Source of the DNA: Ostreococcus lucimarinus CCE9901
Lineage: Eukaryota > Chlorophyta > Mamiellophyceae > Mamiellales > Bathycoccaceae
Direction: 5' to 3'
DNA: 64,000 nt
Assembly (NCBI RefSeq): GCF_000092065.1
Contig: NC_009367.1
Span: 464,470 to 528,469, forward strand
Shown: positions 50,758 to 59,103 of the stretch, piece after piece
How positions within the stretch are numbered: the stretch's first letter is position 1
How the letters are laid out: each line of letters begins with the position of its first letter
Made by a program: the position numbers and the translations under genes
The notes under the pieces: model-generated
Seen by the model: only the letters and a program-made list of their open reading frames with translations
Databases searched by the model: none
Told to the model about the DNA's origin: nothing

Positions 50758-52404
50758 ATGTCGCCACCGCTGGTACCGTTCGTGGTGTGCGGCACGAAGA
50801 AAGGTTCGGTGCCGTTCGCGCGCGTGAAGACGAAATACGGCAAGACGCACACGAGAATTGACAACTGCTCGGGCGATGTTTCGCTGCTGTTGTCGACGCT
50901 CACGCGCGCGCTCGGATGTGGTGGAAGCGTGTGCGATGATAAGAAATCCGTCGTCATCGCGTTCGACGAATCTTTCGATCGCATCGTGAAAGTACTGAAG
51001 TCGTTCGACCCGCGGTGCGTACGCGGCGTGCGCGGTGCCGAGACGAGCGTTCCCGTCTCGAGAGCGAGCGCGAGCGCGCCGACGAGAGAGCCGAGGACAA
51101 AGCCGCGACACGGTGCGACGGGGAGTGGGAAAGGTGTGAGTGGTGCTGCGGGGCGTGCCGAACCGATCGTCATAACGAAGCGAGGCGCGCATGAGAGCGC
51201 TAAACAGTCCATCGACGGATACCGCTTGCTCTTGAGCAGGTGGCCGTACTGGGACGGCGACGTTTCGAGAATGTACGACATGTATCACAGACATCGAAGG
51301 CTTAATGACGATGTGGTGATGTCGTTCGATGCAGACTCGATTCTGCAATCCAGTGCGACGGACACGAACGCGATGAGCGACTTCGACCGCGCGGCGCAAT
51401 GCGCTTCGACGGAGGATGCGCTTCGGACGCTTGGCATGTTAGCTATGCCAAGCGAGTTTCGTCAATCGCGGCTCGAACGACAGCGCGAGGCCGCGAAGAG
51501 GAAAGAAAGCGTCGCACGTGTGTCGAGTGGGCCCAAAACGTCTTCCGCGGTTGTCGACATTGATCCGTTTGCTGAATACTTGCAGCACGATCGTGGGTTT
51601 GCGCCGGCGCGCGTTTCGTCAAAGCCCGCCGGCGTAAGTAGTCCACCGCCGTCGATGAGGACGGCGAAGCCCGCGCGAAGACCAACTGGAGGTTCTTACA
51701 CGAATGCTCGGAAGCACGGTGCTTCGACGTCGGTGTCGAGGCTCGCACGTGTTCCATCGTCCGAGTCCGATGACGACATTGTGCCGGCGCGCAGGCGCCG
51801 AGACTTCGACGTTGGTTTCAGGCGCACGGCGAGCGGAAAGTTTACATTTGGCGGAGAGGATCGAACGCAGACGCGCGTCGCATTTGAGCCGCAAGTCCAC
51901 GTAGCGCAAAGTCGGAATCACGAGGACGACTTTCGCGCTGACATCGAGCGTTGGCCACAACTACAGCCGGAGACAAACGACAACGCAGAAGATGAGCAAA
52001 TCGCCGAGGCGATACGCTTATCGAAGCTCGAGTTTAAAAAGCAATCGCGCGAGCACAACTCGGCGCGGGCCATGCACATCGAGTGCGATGAGCTCTTCGG
52101 CGACATGACGGAGGAAGAAATCGTCGCCCTCGTCGTTCGCATGTCGCAGGAAGAGACGACGAGCGAGGCTGCTTTGCCAATGCCGACAAAGACGGAGTGG
52201 GTGAACGCGCGTCTCGGCGAAATATTTTTCCCCGACATCGAGCGCGCGAGACAGGTTGCGGAAATATTCAGAGCGACTGAAACCGACCGAAATGCGACTA
52301 TCGATTTGCTCATTGGTGCCGGCGCAGCGGAGAGCGACGCTAAAGCGTTTTGGGAATTGTTTGACGCCGTCACGCTGACGGATAACGATAGCCACGTAGA
52401 TTAG
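50758..52404 (+). CDS. SUI1-like domain protein with ubiquitin-interacting motifs
   Basis: 548 residues from the ATG at 50758; the open frame extends upstream to 50494. Residues 8-95 look like a divergent SUI1/eIF1 fold: TKKGSVPFARVKTKYGKTHTRI, then LLSTLTRALGCGGSVCDDKKSVVIAF, which parallels the eIF1 strand-helix order and its GCGG turn. A low-complexity Ser/Arg/Pro middle follows. Two ubiquitin-interacting motifs lie near residues 410-425 (EDEQIAEAIRLSKLE, fitting the acidic-hydrophobic-A-x3-S-x2-acidic rule) and 450-467 (EEEIVALVVRMSQEE, with Val for Ala). The last 60 residues form a helical, UBA-like bundle. I know no named protein with this combination. A link between translation start and ubiquitin is inference. 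Confidence 0.65.
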   Translation: MSPPLVPFVVCGTKKGSVPFARVKTKYGKTHTRIDNCSGDVSLLLSTLTRALGCGGSVCDDKKSVVIAFDESFDRIVKVLKSFDPRCVRGVRGAETSVPVSRASASAPTREPRTKPRHGATGSGKGVSGAAGRAEPIVITKRGAHESAKQSIDGYRLLLSRWPYWDGDVSRMYDMYHRHRRLNDDVVMSFDADSILQSSATDTNAMSDFDRAAQCASTEDALRTLGMLAMPSEFRQSRLERQREAAKRKESVARVSSGPKTSSAVVDIDPFAEYLQHDRGFAPARVSSKPAGVSSPPPSMRTAKPARRPTGGSYTNARKHGASTSVSRLARVPSSESDDDIVPARRRRDFDVGFRRTASGKFTFGGEDRTQTRVAFEPQVHVAQSRNHEDDFRADIERWPQLQPETNDNAEDEQIAEAIRLSKLEFKKQSREHNSARAMHIECDELFGDMTEEEIVALVVRMSQEETTSEAALPMPTKTEWVNARLGEIFFPDIERARQVAEIFRATETDRNATIDLLIGAGAAESDAKAFWELFDAVTLTDNDSHVD

Positions 52405-52477
52405 AACGTAGAAAACGATCCCCGCGCACGTACTACTTACGTATCACATAAAAAGCTACGGTGTGCTTCGGCGATGC

Positions 52478-54163
52478 CTATTTGCTCAGCCACGAGTGTT
52501 TCGCTGCGCCTTCGCCATCGAGACGCACCCACGCGAAGGTTTCCTTCTCGTCACCTTCGACTTGTACTTTGTATCTATTCTTCGCGGCATCATAGTCCAC
52601 CACAGTGGCCTTGACTTTTTGTTTCTTCTTGCGCGACTTAACGACTTTCCCATTCACCATGATTTCCACGCGAAGTCGGCGATGCAAATTCTTTTTCGAC
52701 GTCTTCGCCGCGTCGAGCGTGCCTCGACACTTGGGATGCCCACACATGCACACGAACGACGTCCCCTTTTCATCGCCAAAGTGCGCAAAGTTGTAATCGT
52801 ACGTCAGCTCGGTCCCACTCGCGATGTCTTCGGTGGCAAAGATACCGACTCTCGTCTCGTTCGTCGAAGCGTCGACCCACCGCTGCGTTTCGCAGTTTGG
52901 GTGACAGCTGCTATTGATAAATCTCGCGATCGAGCCCTTAAACTTGGCGTCGATGACGTAGTTTGCGGATATTTCCATCAAGTAAAAGTTCTCTTCCCCC
53001 GACTGCTTGTCGTACCAAAGCCGTTCGGCGCATTCGTGCTCGTCTAAAATCTCACCCGCGTACTCAACGATGAAGGTTCCCGCGCGCACGGGCTCTTGCA
53101 AAGTCAATCCCCAACCTCTGTTTTCTGTGCGAATAATCTTCGTCTTTGGCGCCGGTAACTGACTCAACGGGCGATTACTGCACGCGTCCCCACACGGACA
53201 CGTTCGGCTGTCGCAACTAAATCGCAATTTTCTATTCAAGCACTCTTGCCCGCATCCGTCGCGAATCGTCTCGCTGTCGCCGCGCGACGGCGGCGGATGG
53301 CAGTCGCACACCGCGGTTTCAGACTTGTGCAGTTTCACCGGCGGCGGTCTGCTGACGAAAACGCTGCGATGGATGCGCTCAAAAGGAGGTGGTTTTCCGA
53401 GCGAAAGCACGCTCAACGTGGGCGTGTATTCCTTGCGTTCGCCGCCGACGAACGTTTTGGACATGCGAGGAAACTCAAACTCGTCGGCGCCGGCGTCTTT
53501 GACTTCCTCACGCTCGTCGAATGTATCTTTGGCCGCGTCGCCGCGTCGCGGCTTCTTATTCTTCTCAGACAACGTCCCCGCCGAATCGTGAGTTCTCTTC
53601 GCCGGCTCTTCGCGCGGTGCTGGAAGCGGCATGCTCCACCAAAGCGCGCCCGCCGCGACTTCGCTCGTCAAATCGCCTCGCTCTACGTACGCCCGCGCGT
53701 TTGTCACAGCCGTCTTGTGCGCCTTGGCCACCCCTTTTTCATCCAACCGTCGCGCTAACCCTTCCGCCCACGCTATCGCAGCCGGCGCGTTCGGTTTCTC
53801 GAGCTGGTAATACCCGCCGTAGCCAAAGTACTGAAACGCGCGCGCGCCTGGATGCTTTTCAAAGACCGCCGCCGCGCCCGGCACGCGCGCGCGCGCCGCG
53901 TCTCGTCCCACCACGTGCGCGGGCCAAAACCGCTCCCCTTTCCCGTACTGCGCCGACGCGTCGAGAGTCGGTCGTCGTCCCTCGGTCAGTCTTTCGCCTC
54001 TACGCGTCGCATCGATTCAGCACCGATTCAACGTCGGTCTCGCCCGTCGTTGATTTTTGAACTCGTGGAAATCACCGTTTTCACTCGCGCGCGGTCGTGC
54101 GAGCGCGCGCTGTCGTCGCACCTTGACCCAAACCACTTCGCGTTCGTACTTTGTCGTCGTCAT
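52478..54163 (-). CDS. PWWP-AWS-SET histone lysine methyltransferase, two exons
   Basis: Exon 1 is 54122-54163 and exon 2 is 52478-53947, spliced GTCAAG|GTGCGA to GCGCAG|TAC in phase 0, giving 503 residues. The splice completes a PWWP domain: EREVVWVK joins YGKGERFWPAHVVG and ends near FQYFGYGGYYQLE. A cysteine-rich AWS region (CDCHPPPSRGDSETIRDGC to CPCGDACSNR) precedes the SET domain at about 280-400, which has RGWGLTL, RFINSSCHPNCETQRW and ELTYDYNF, then post-SET CMCGHPKCRG. The final 70 residues (KVKATVVDYDAAKNRYKVQV) look Tudor/Agenet-like. AWS-SET enzymes of the ASH1/SETD2/NSD group methylate H3K36 (some H3K4); PWWP would hold it on methylated chromatin. Catalytic residues are all present. 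Confidence 0.9.
53948..54121 (-). other. Intron of the PWWP-SET gene
   Basis: 174 bases, phase 0, donor AAG|GTGCGA and acceptor GCGCAG|TAC. An ACTGAC branch box has its branch A at 53986, 38 bases before the acceptor. Without this splice the frame has no ATG and only half a PWWP domain. Confidence 0.85.
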
Positions 54164-54384
54164 CGTCGTCGATCGACACGCGCGAGGCGTCGCGACGCCG
54201 AGTGCGGCCGCATCGCGCGCCCGTCGCCGAACCAGCCGTCTGTCGGTGTCGCGCGAAATTTCAGCGCGGCACGATTTTGTTTGAGGATGACCTAGGGTTT
54301 ACGATTTCTAACTGTTTACCCATACGACGCCGTCGCCGCGCGCGCCGCGCGCGCGTTCGATCGTCACATCGCGACCGACGCACG
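54164..54384. other. Divergent promoter region, PWWP-SET and Rieske
   Basis: About 220 bases between the two revised start codons. It includes a telomere-like CCTAGGGTTTACG at 54291-54303, a motif also seen in promoters of ribosomal and housekeeping genes of plants (telo-box AGGGTTT). Function here is inferred. Confidence 0.5.
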
Positions 54385-55406
54385 ATGTCGTCGAGCGGTG
54401 CGACGCATCGCGCGCGCGCGCGCCTCGCGCGGGCTATTTCCAAGCTCAGCGCCGCGTCGTCCTCGATCGCGTCGAGCGCGACGACGAGCGCGACGACGCC
54501 GTTGTTCCGACCGGCGACGAGCCGGGGGTTCGCCGCGCGCGCGACGATCGACAGGGCGCACGCGTCCGCGTCGTTCGCGTCGAGCGCGATCGATTCGCGG
54601 GAAAGAGGTGCGCGAAATTCGTATCGCTCGTTCGCGGGCGCGGACGTCTCGCGCCGGCGCGTCGCGTTGCACGCGAGCGCGTTGATTCGATCGCGAACGT
54701 CTCCACGCCTGTAAGATCGACTCGATCGAGCGATCGGCGAACGCCGCGAACGCAGACTGACGGACGCGCGCGCGCATCGCGGACCACGACAGGTTACGCC
54801 ACGACTGCGGTGAACTCGGGATCGATCGCGCGGGCGGTGAAGACGCCGGCGCACACGATCGACTACGACGTGTCGAATCACACCGTGGCGCGAGCGGGGG
54901 ACCCGGATAAGCGCGCGTTCACGTACTTCGTCATGACGGGCGGTCGCATGATTTACGCCAGCGCGTTGCGGTTGGCGGTGTTGAAGTTTTTGCTCTCGAT
55001 GAGCGCGACCGCCGACGTTCTCGCGCTCGCCTCGCTCGAAGTTGACTTGAGCAAGGTTGAGCTCGGGAGCACCGTGACGGTGAAGTGGAGAGGGAAACCG
55101 GTGTTCATCCGACGACGCACACCGGCTGAAATCGCGAAAGAGGAATCCGTGGACGTCGCTTCGCTGCGCGATCCGCAAGCCGACTCCGAGCGCGCGCCCA
55201 ATCAAGAGTGGCTCGTAGCCGTCGGCGTGTGCACGCACCTCGGTTGCGTCCCGATCGCAAACGCGGGTGATTACAACGGTTGGTTTTGCCCGTGCCACGG
55301 CAGTCATTACGACGCAAGTGGTCGCATTCGTAAGGGACCGGCGCCGGAGAACCTCGAGATTCCTGAATACAAGTTTTTGGACGGCGACAAAATGCTCATC
55401 GGTTAG
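54385..55406 (+). CDS. Mitochondrial Rieske iron-sulfur protein of complex III, two exons
   Basis: Exon 1 is 54385-54607 and exon 2 is 54793-55406, spliced AGAG|GTGCGC to GACAG|GT in phase 1, giving 278 residues. Exon 1 encodes a Ser/Ala/Arg mitochondrial presequence. Exon 2 holds the whole mature protein: [24 protein letters not shown], the membrane helix [20 protein letters not shown], the hinge, [16 protein letters not shown], and the two cluster-binding boxes CTHLGC and CPCHGSHYD. It ends with [17 protein letters not shown]. It carries electrons from ubiquinol to cytochrome c1. The exon 2 match to plant proteins is very high. Where exon 1 ends is less certain, since presequences vary, but the chosen donor has the right phase and the local consensus. 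Confidence 0.92.
54608..54792 (+). other. Intron of the Rieske gene
   Basis: 185 bases, phase 1, donor GAG|GTGCGC and acceptor CGACAG|GT. An ACTGAC branch box has its branch A at 54760, 32 bases before the acceptor. A second possible donor (GTAAGA at 54711) is out of phase. Confidence 0.75.
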
Positions 55407-55542
55407 ATTTGCGGCGCGCGCCGCAGAGCCGAATTCGTCGCCTCACATTAGCTTTATAATTACCTAGTCGCTGTCAAAGAATCTGAACAATCTATGTCTC
55501 TAATAACAATCACGTCTACGCCCGCGCGACGCGATCGCGTCG

Positions 55543-55899
55543 TCAAATAACCGTCTTCGTCCCAGCCTTGCGTTGCGCCGCGCGACGCTTCGGCTTCTTT
55601 TTCGTCTCCGCGGCCAAAGGTTCCGGCGTTCCCTCGCGCGCTTTCAATCGCCCCGTGCTCGCGCGCCACTTCATCCCGTCCTTCGAGCCGTAAATCCACT
55701 CCCAATGCGGCACGACGATCGCAACCGTTCCGCACACTCCCCCAAAGTATATGCGTTTCAAGAGGTCGTAATCACTCGCGAACCAGCCGCACGCGAACGC
55801 GACGATCGCCGATGTCGACAGCGCCACGAGCGCCAGGCGCTCGCTCAGTCGTTGCGCGCGGTAGTGCATCCCGCGATGCGATGCGCCGTTCGACGTCAT
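55543..55899 (-). CDS. Signal peptidase complex subunit 1 (SPC12)
   Basis: 118 residues from the ATG at 55899 (the frame is open to 55959). The core HYRAQRLSERLALVALSTSA is followed by two membrane helices (IVAFACGWFASDY and IYFGGVCGTVAIVVP) and by HWEWIYGSKDGMKWR, which fits SPC1/SPCS1. In this family both helices hairpin in the ER membrane with both ends in the cytosol. SPC1 is a non-catalytic subunit that helps exclude membrane segments from cleavage. The tail is a lysine-rich run (KKKPKRRAAQRK). It is convergent with the Rieske gene, 136 bases apart. Confidence 0.85.
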   Translation of the reverse strand: MTSNGASHRGMHYRAQRLSERLALVALSTSAIVAFACGWFASDYDLLKRIYFGGVCGTVAIVVPHWEWIYGSKDGMKWRASTGRLKAREGTPEPLAAETKKKPKRRAAQRKAGTKTVI

Positions 55900-55977
55900 C
55901 ACGCGTCGCGCACTGACGCACGAGGTGGGACGGGTGCGGCCGCGAAGGTCCCGTCCCACGGGTGCGGCCGCACAAGG

Positions 55978-56003
55978 CGTCGTCGTCGTCGTCGTCGTCG
56001 TCG
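55978..56003. repeat. (CGT)n tract upstream of LSM12
   Basis: Eight to nine CGT/TCG units in the 143 bases between the SPC1 and LSM12 starts. Non-coding as annotated here. Just to its left, GGGTGCGGCCGC occurs twice (about 55930 and 55959), with the block GGTCCCGTCCCAC between the copies. Confidence 0.85.
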
Positions 56004-56042
56004 AGGCCCGCGACGCGCGAGCGCTGAGAGTACATCGCGATC

Positions 56043-56555
56043 ATGTCGACCTCGTACGCGCACGGCGCCACGGTGACGAAAGGGACGACGGCGAGCGGTG
56101 AAAGCTTTCGCGGTGAAATCTTCGCGTACGACGATGGCGCAAAGTTGCTCGTCGTGCGCACGCCCGGTGAGATATCGAACTCGTACGATTTGAAGTTCGT
56201 CAACGTCGCGGGCGCGAAAGACATCGAGATCGACGCGTCGACGGCGAAGGATCCCGAGGCGTTGCCAACCGTGGACGATCCTCGACGCGAGCGCCGCTTC
56301 GAGGCGGCGTGCCGAGCGGCGAAAACCGCGGGCGACAACATCGGCGAAAACGTCAGCGCTTTGGCGCAGGACGTGTTTGACGCTTTAGCTCGAACGTTGC
56401 CGTGCAAGTGGAATAAGGACGTCATCGTCGTCATGGATGAGGTCGACGTCGTCGGACCCAAGTACGACGCGGCGAGCGGGTCGGGACAGACGCCGGGAGC
56501 GCTGGAGCGAGTGCAAAAGGTGCTCGAACTCGAGCGCGCCAAGCTCGGGCTTTGA
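56043..56555 (+). CDS. LSM12: LSM12-like protein
   Basis: 170 residues. The N-terminal half is an Sm-like fold (ATVTKGTTASGESFRGEIFA, YDDGAKLLVVRTPG, SYDLKFVNVAGAKDIEI). The C-terminal half is the LSM12 anticodon-binding-like domain: RRERRFEAACRAAKTAGDN, FDALARTLPCKWNKDVIVVM and DEVDVVGPKYDA. LSM12 binds RNA with Ataxin-2/Pbp1 in cytoplasmic mRNP control, and in animals also acts in clock translation and NAADP signalling. Length and both halves agree with the family. The ATG at 56043 is close to the upstream repeats and 143 bases from the SPC1 start. Confidence 0.85.
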   Translation: MSTSYAHGATVTKGTTASGESFRGEIFAYDDGAKLLVVRTPGEISNSYDLKFVNVAGAKDIEIDASTAKDPEALPTVDDPRRERRFEAACRAAKTAGDNIGENVSALAQDVFDALARTLPCKWNKDVIVVMDEVDVVGPKYDAASGSGQTPGALERVQKVLELERAKLGL

Positions 56556-56809
56556 TCCTGAGATCCGTGTAATACTTTACAGAGTTTGTTAGGCTACGTG
56601 CAGGATTATTGACCTATGCGCGTCGCAAGCTCGACGCCCTGAAAGCGGCGGTGCAAACACCGCTCAGCAGACGGCGACAAGTTGGGTGAATCGCTGTTCA
56701 TTCTGAATCTTTAATTCTTCGAGCGCGATCGTTCATTTGCGATCCCCGTGTGGTTCACACATCTCGCGCGTTTCCGCGGCCTCTCAATGTTTCCTCGGTC
56801 GCGTTACGA
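56556..56809. other. Convergent 3' region with three short hairpins
   Basis: About 254 bases between the ends of LSM12 and the YqaJ gene. It contains three consecutive stem-loops at 56620-56637, 56648-56663 and about 56672-56696. The first two have perfect 6-bp stems. They could be 3'-end or terminator structures or a small structured RNA; no known RNA family is recognised. Confidence 0.4.
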
Positions 56810-58137
56810 TCATCGTCGGCGTAAGTCGGCGACTCGGTCGGGAGCGATCCACGTCGTCGGACTCTTGTCCGCGATCGCCTTGCTCCGGCGCTTGAGCTCG
56901 GCGCACAGAGGGTGCTCGCTCGCGGGTCGGTACTTTTCCGCATCCTTGCCCGCGGCGAGCGCGTGCTTGCCGGGGACGACGTGCTGCCACCAAAATTCGC
57001 TGCAGCATTCGTACAGTAGATTCCAATAATCGTGATCGCGCTCGACGCGGTAAATTGCGACACCACCGTTGACGGTGTACGAAACTAAATCGCACCACGG
57101 ACGATCGAAAACAGCCATCAATCCTTGCACTTGAGGGACGTAGTACCACGGCACCTTGGCGTACGGCGACGCCGTCGTCGGCGAGCCTTTGTTGAAAGGA
57201 CACTTTATTTCGAGCACGCCGCCGATTTCACCGTCCACGTCCGCGGCGTTCGTGCCGATCAACCCGTCGGGGGAAGCCCCGATCCACAGTTCGGCGTCGT
57301 CGGCGCTCAAAACGTTGAATAAAAGATGCGAAACTTTTCTCCCGGCGAAGGCTTCGTACACGCGCACGGCTTCGTCCTCCTTGGACGATCCCCACTCGGT
57401 GGCCTCGTTCCCGGCGAATCCCTCGCGAAGTCCTAGCTTTTCTTCCCAAAGCTCGTTACGACCTTCGCGCCAAAATCCAATCGCGTTCCCGAACGCCGAT
57501 GCCGTCAACCTGGACGCGCGAAGCTGAAACCACGCGTTGGTGCCTTGTTCTTGCGACGCGTCGTCGTCGCCGTTCGCTTTGTTTCGCATCACGGCTTCAA
57601 CCTCTCGTTGACGAATGTGACCTTGTTCCAGCGCGTGTTTCCAAGCGTCGCCCTCGATGATGCTCTGCTTGCCCGCCGGCTTCGTCGTCGGCGTCTCCGT
57701 CGGCGTCTTCGTCGGCGTCTCCGTCGTCCCGTTCAACAAATCTCTCGCCGCGTGCAGCGCGCGTTCGCGTTGCCGCGCGTTTAACCCCTCGTACTTGGCG
57801 AACGCGCTCGCGCACTCCTCGTCCCACTTCGCCCGTCGCGCATCGTCCACCGCACCGATCTCTTCCCCCATCGTCACTAATTCGTTCCTCGCAAACTCAC
57901 TAAACGTCGACGTCTTCCCTCGCACGTCCACGCACCCGCTCGCGAGTTCGAATCGCAACGCCTTCAACGCGCGTTCGACGCGAGGCGACGCGATCGCGTC
58001 ATCGCCCGAACGCGTCGAACTCGCTCGCGCGTCATCCATCACCGACCGCGTCGTCGTCGTCGCGTCGATCGACGCTCGCCACCCCCGTCGCGCGCGCGCG
58101 CGCGCGTCGCGACACATTCGTCGCGACGCCTCGCGCA

Positions 58138-58171
<34 letters not shown>

Positions 58172-58333
58172 TCGATGCGCGCGCGCGCTGCAAGACGGTG
58201 CGAGCGCGCGCGTCGCCCCTCTCGCGCGCATGCGCCGTCGCCGATTCGCGTCGCCGATCGACGCGCGCCGATCGATGCCGCGCCGAACGAACGAACGAAC
58301 GAACGAACGAACGAACGAACGAACGAACGACAT
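56810..58333 (-). CDS. YqaJ / lambda-exonuclease-fold nuclease, organelle-targeted
   Basis: 507 residues from the ATG at 58333; a shorter form from 58231 is possible. The start encodes MSFVRSFVRSFVR, read from a tetranucleotide repeat, then Arg-rich sequence and an 11-Thr run. The nuclease core lies at about residues 265-450. It has FQLRASRLTASAFGNAIGF, then WGSSKEDEAVRVYEAF, and the PD-(D/E)XK residues in ASPDGLIG and GGVLEIKCPF, followed by VPWYYVPQVQGLMAVF with the QxxxQ-like helix. YqaJ/lambda-exo enzymes are 5'-3' dsDNA exonucleases used in single-strand annealing recombination. Plants also have relatives predicted in organelles, so a viral origin need not be invoked. A role in organelle DNA repair is inferred. 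Confidence 0.85.
58138..58171. repeat. (TCG)n tract coding poly-Thr in YqaJ protein
   Basis: Eleven TCG units on the plus strand, read as a Thr run within the presequence region of the YqaJ-fold gene. Confidence 0.9.
58284..58330. repeat. (CGAA)n tetranucleotide repeat at the YqaJ start
   Basis: About eleven and a half CGAA units. On the minus strand the repeat reads TTCG and, being tetranucleotide, encodes the 4-residue period F-V-R-S at the very start of the YqaJ protein. It also lies 35 bases from the NAA50 start on the plus strand, so it sits in the shared promoter. Confidence 0.9.
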
Positions 58334-58365
58334 CGCGTCGCGTCGTCGCACCGCGTCACATTGCG

Positions 58366-58950
58366 ATGTCGCGAGACGCGGTCGACGGCGTCGCGACGCC
58401 CGTGCGCTTCGCCTCGCTCACGGACGCCACCGAGCGCGACCTGCGCGCGCTCAACGCCGTCCTGTTCCCGGTGCGATACGGCGATGCGTTTTACGACGAT
58501 TGCAGACGCGCGGGGGGGTGCACGCAGCTCGCGTACGCGATGGACGAGCGCGGATCCGGATCCGCGACGACGACGACGATGACGCTCGCGGGCGCGATCG
58601 CGTGTCGGTTGGAGATGAACGCCGCGAGCGACGGGGCGAAGTTGTACATCATGACGCTCGGCGTCTACGCGGGACGGAGGGACGGGAAGATTGGGTCGAG
58701 GCTTTTGACGCACGCGCTGAATGTGGCGTCTCGAGACGCGTTCGTGAAGGAGGCGTACTTGCACGTGCAAACGAATAATTTTCAAGCGTTCGAGTTTTAC
58801 GAGCGGTTCGGGTTCGAAAAGGGCGAGGTGGTGAAGAATTATTACAAGCGCATCGAACCGCCAGACGCGGTGATTTTGAGACGCGATTTAGGGGCGAGTT
58901 GGACGGAACGAGAGTTGGAGGGGGTGACGTTCGATGAGGACGCGGCGTAG
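58366..58950 (+). CDS. NAA50: N-terminal acetyltransferase NAA50-like
   Basis: 194 residues from the ATG at 58366. It aligns closely to NAA50: LRALNAVLFPVRYGDAFYDD, AGAIACRLEM, LYIMTLGVYA, then KEAYLHVQTNNFQAFEFYER and KNYYKRIEPPDAVILRRDLG. Catalytic Tyr and His in LYIMTLG and YLHVQ are kept. The acetyl-CoA loop is unusual: an ungapped alignment puts RDGKIG where the motif RxxGxG (RRLGIG) belongs, so the first Gly is Lys. NAA50 acetylates Met-starting N-termini after methionine retention and works with NatA on cohesion. The substrate-binding Phe, Pro and Val in FPVRY are intact, so it is probably active. Confidence 0.9.
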   Translation: MSRDAVDGVATPVRFASLTDATERDLRALNAVLFPVRYGDAFYDDCRRAGGCTQLAYAMDERGSGSATTTTMTLAGAIACRLEMNAASDGAKLYIMTLGVYAGRRDGKIGSRLLTHALNVASRDAFVKEAYLHVQTNNFQAFEFYERFGFEKGEVVKNYYKRIEPPDAVILRRDLGASWTERELEGVTFDEDAA

Positions 58951-59103
58951 CGTAGGGTAGCGTAGAGGTGAAGAGCGACGATGTTTGCGTTGATCGATCG
59001 ATGTGATTGTGATTGTGATTGATTTACATTTCGTTTGCGACGCTAAGCCATCGCGTATAAATATTTCGCAAAGAATTCGTCGCGCCGTCGAACCCGAAGT
59101 CAA

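Noticed and set aside
56810-58333. Viral origin of the YqaJ-fold nuclease
   Set aside because: Large DNA viruses of these algae carry such nucleases, but land plants have organelle-targeted relatives, and composition matches the neighbours. No flanking viral gene is present.
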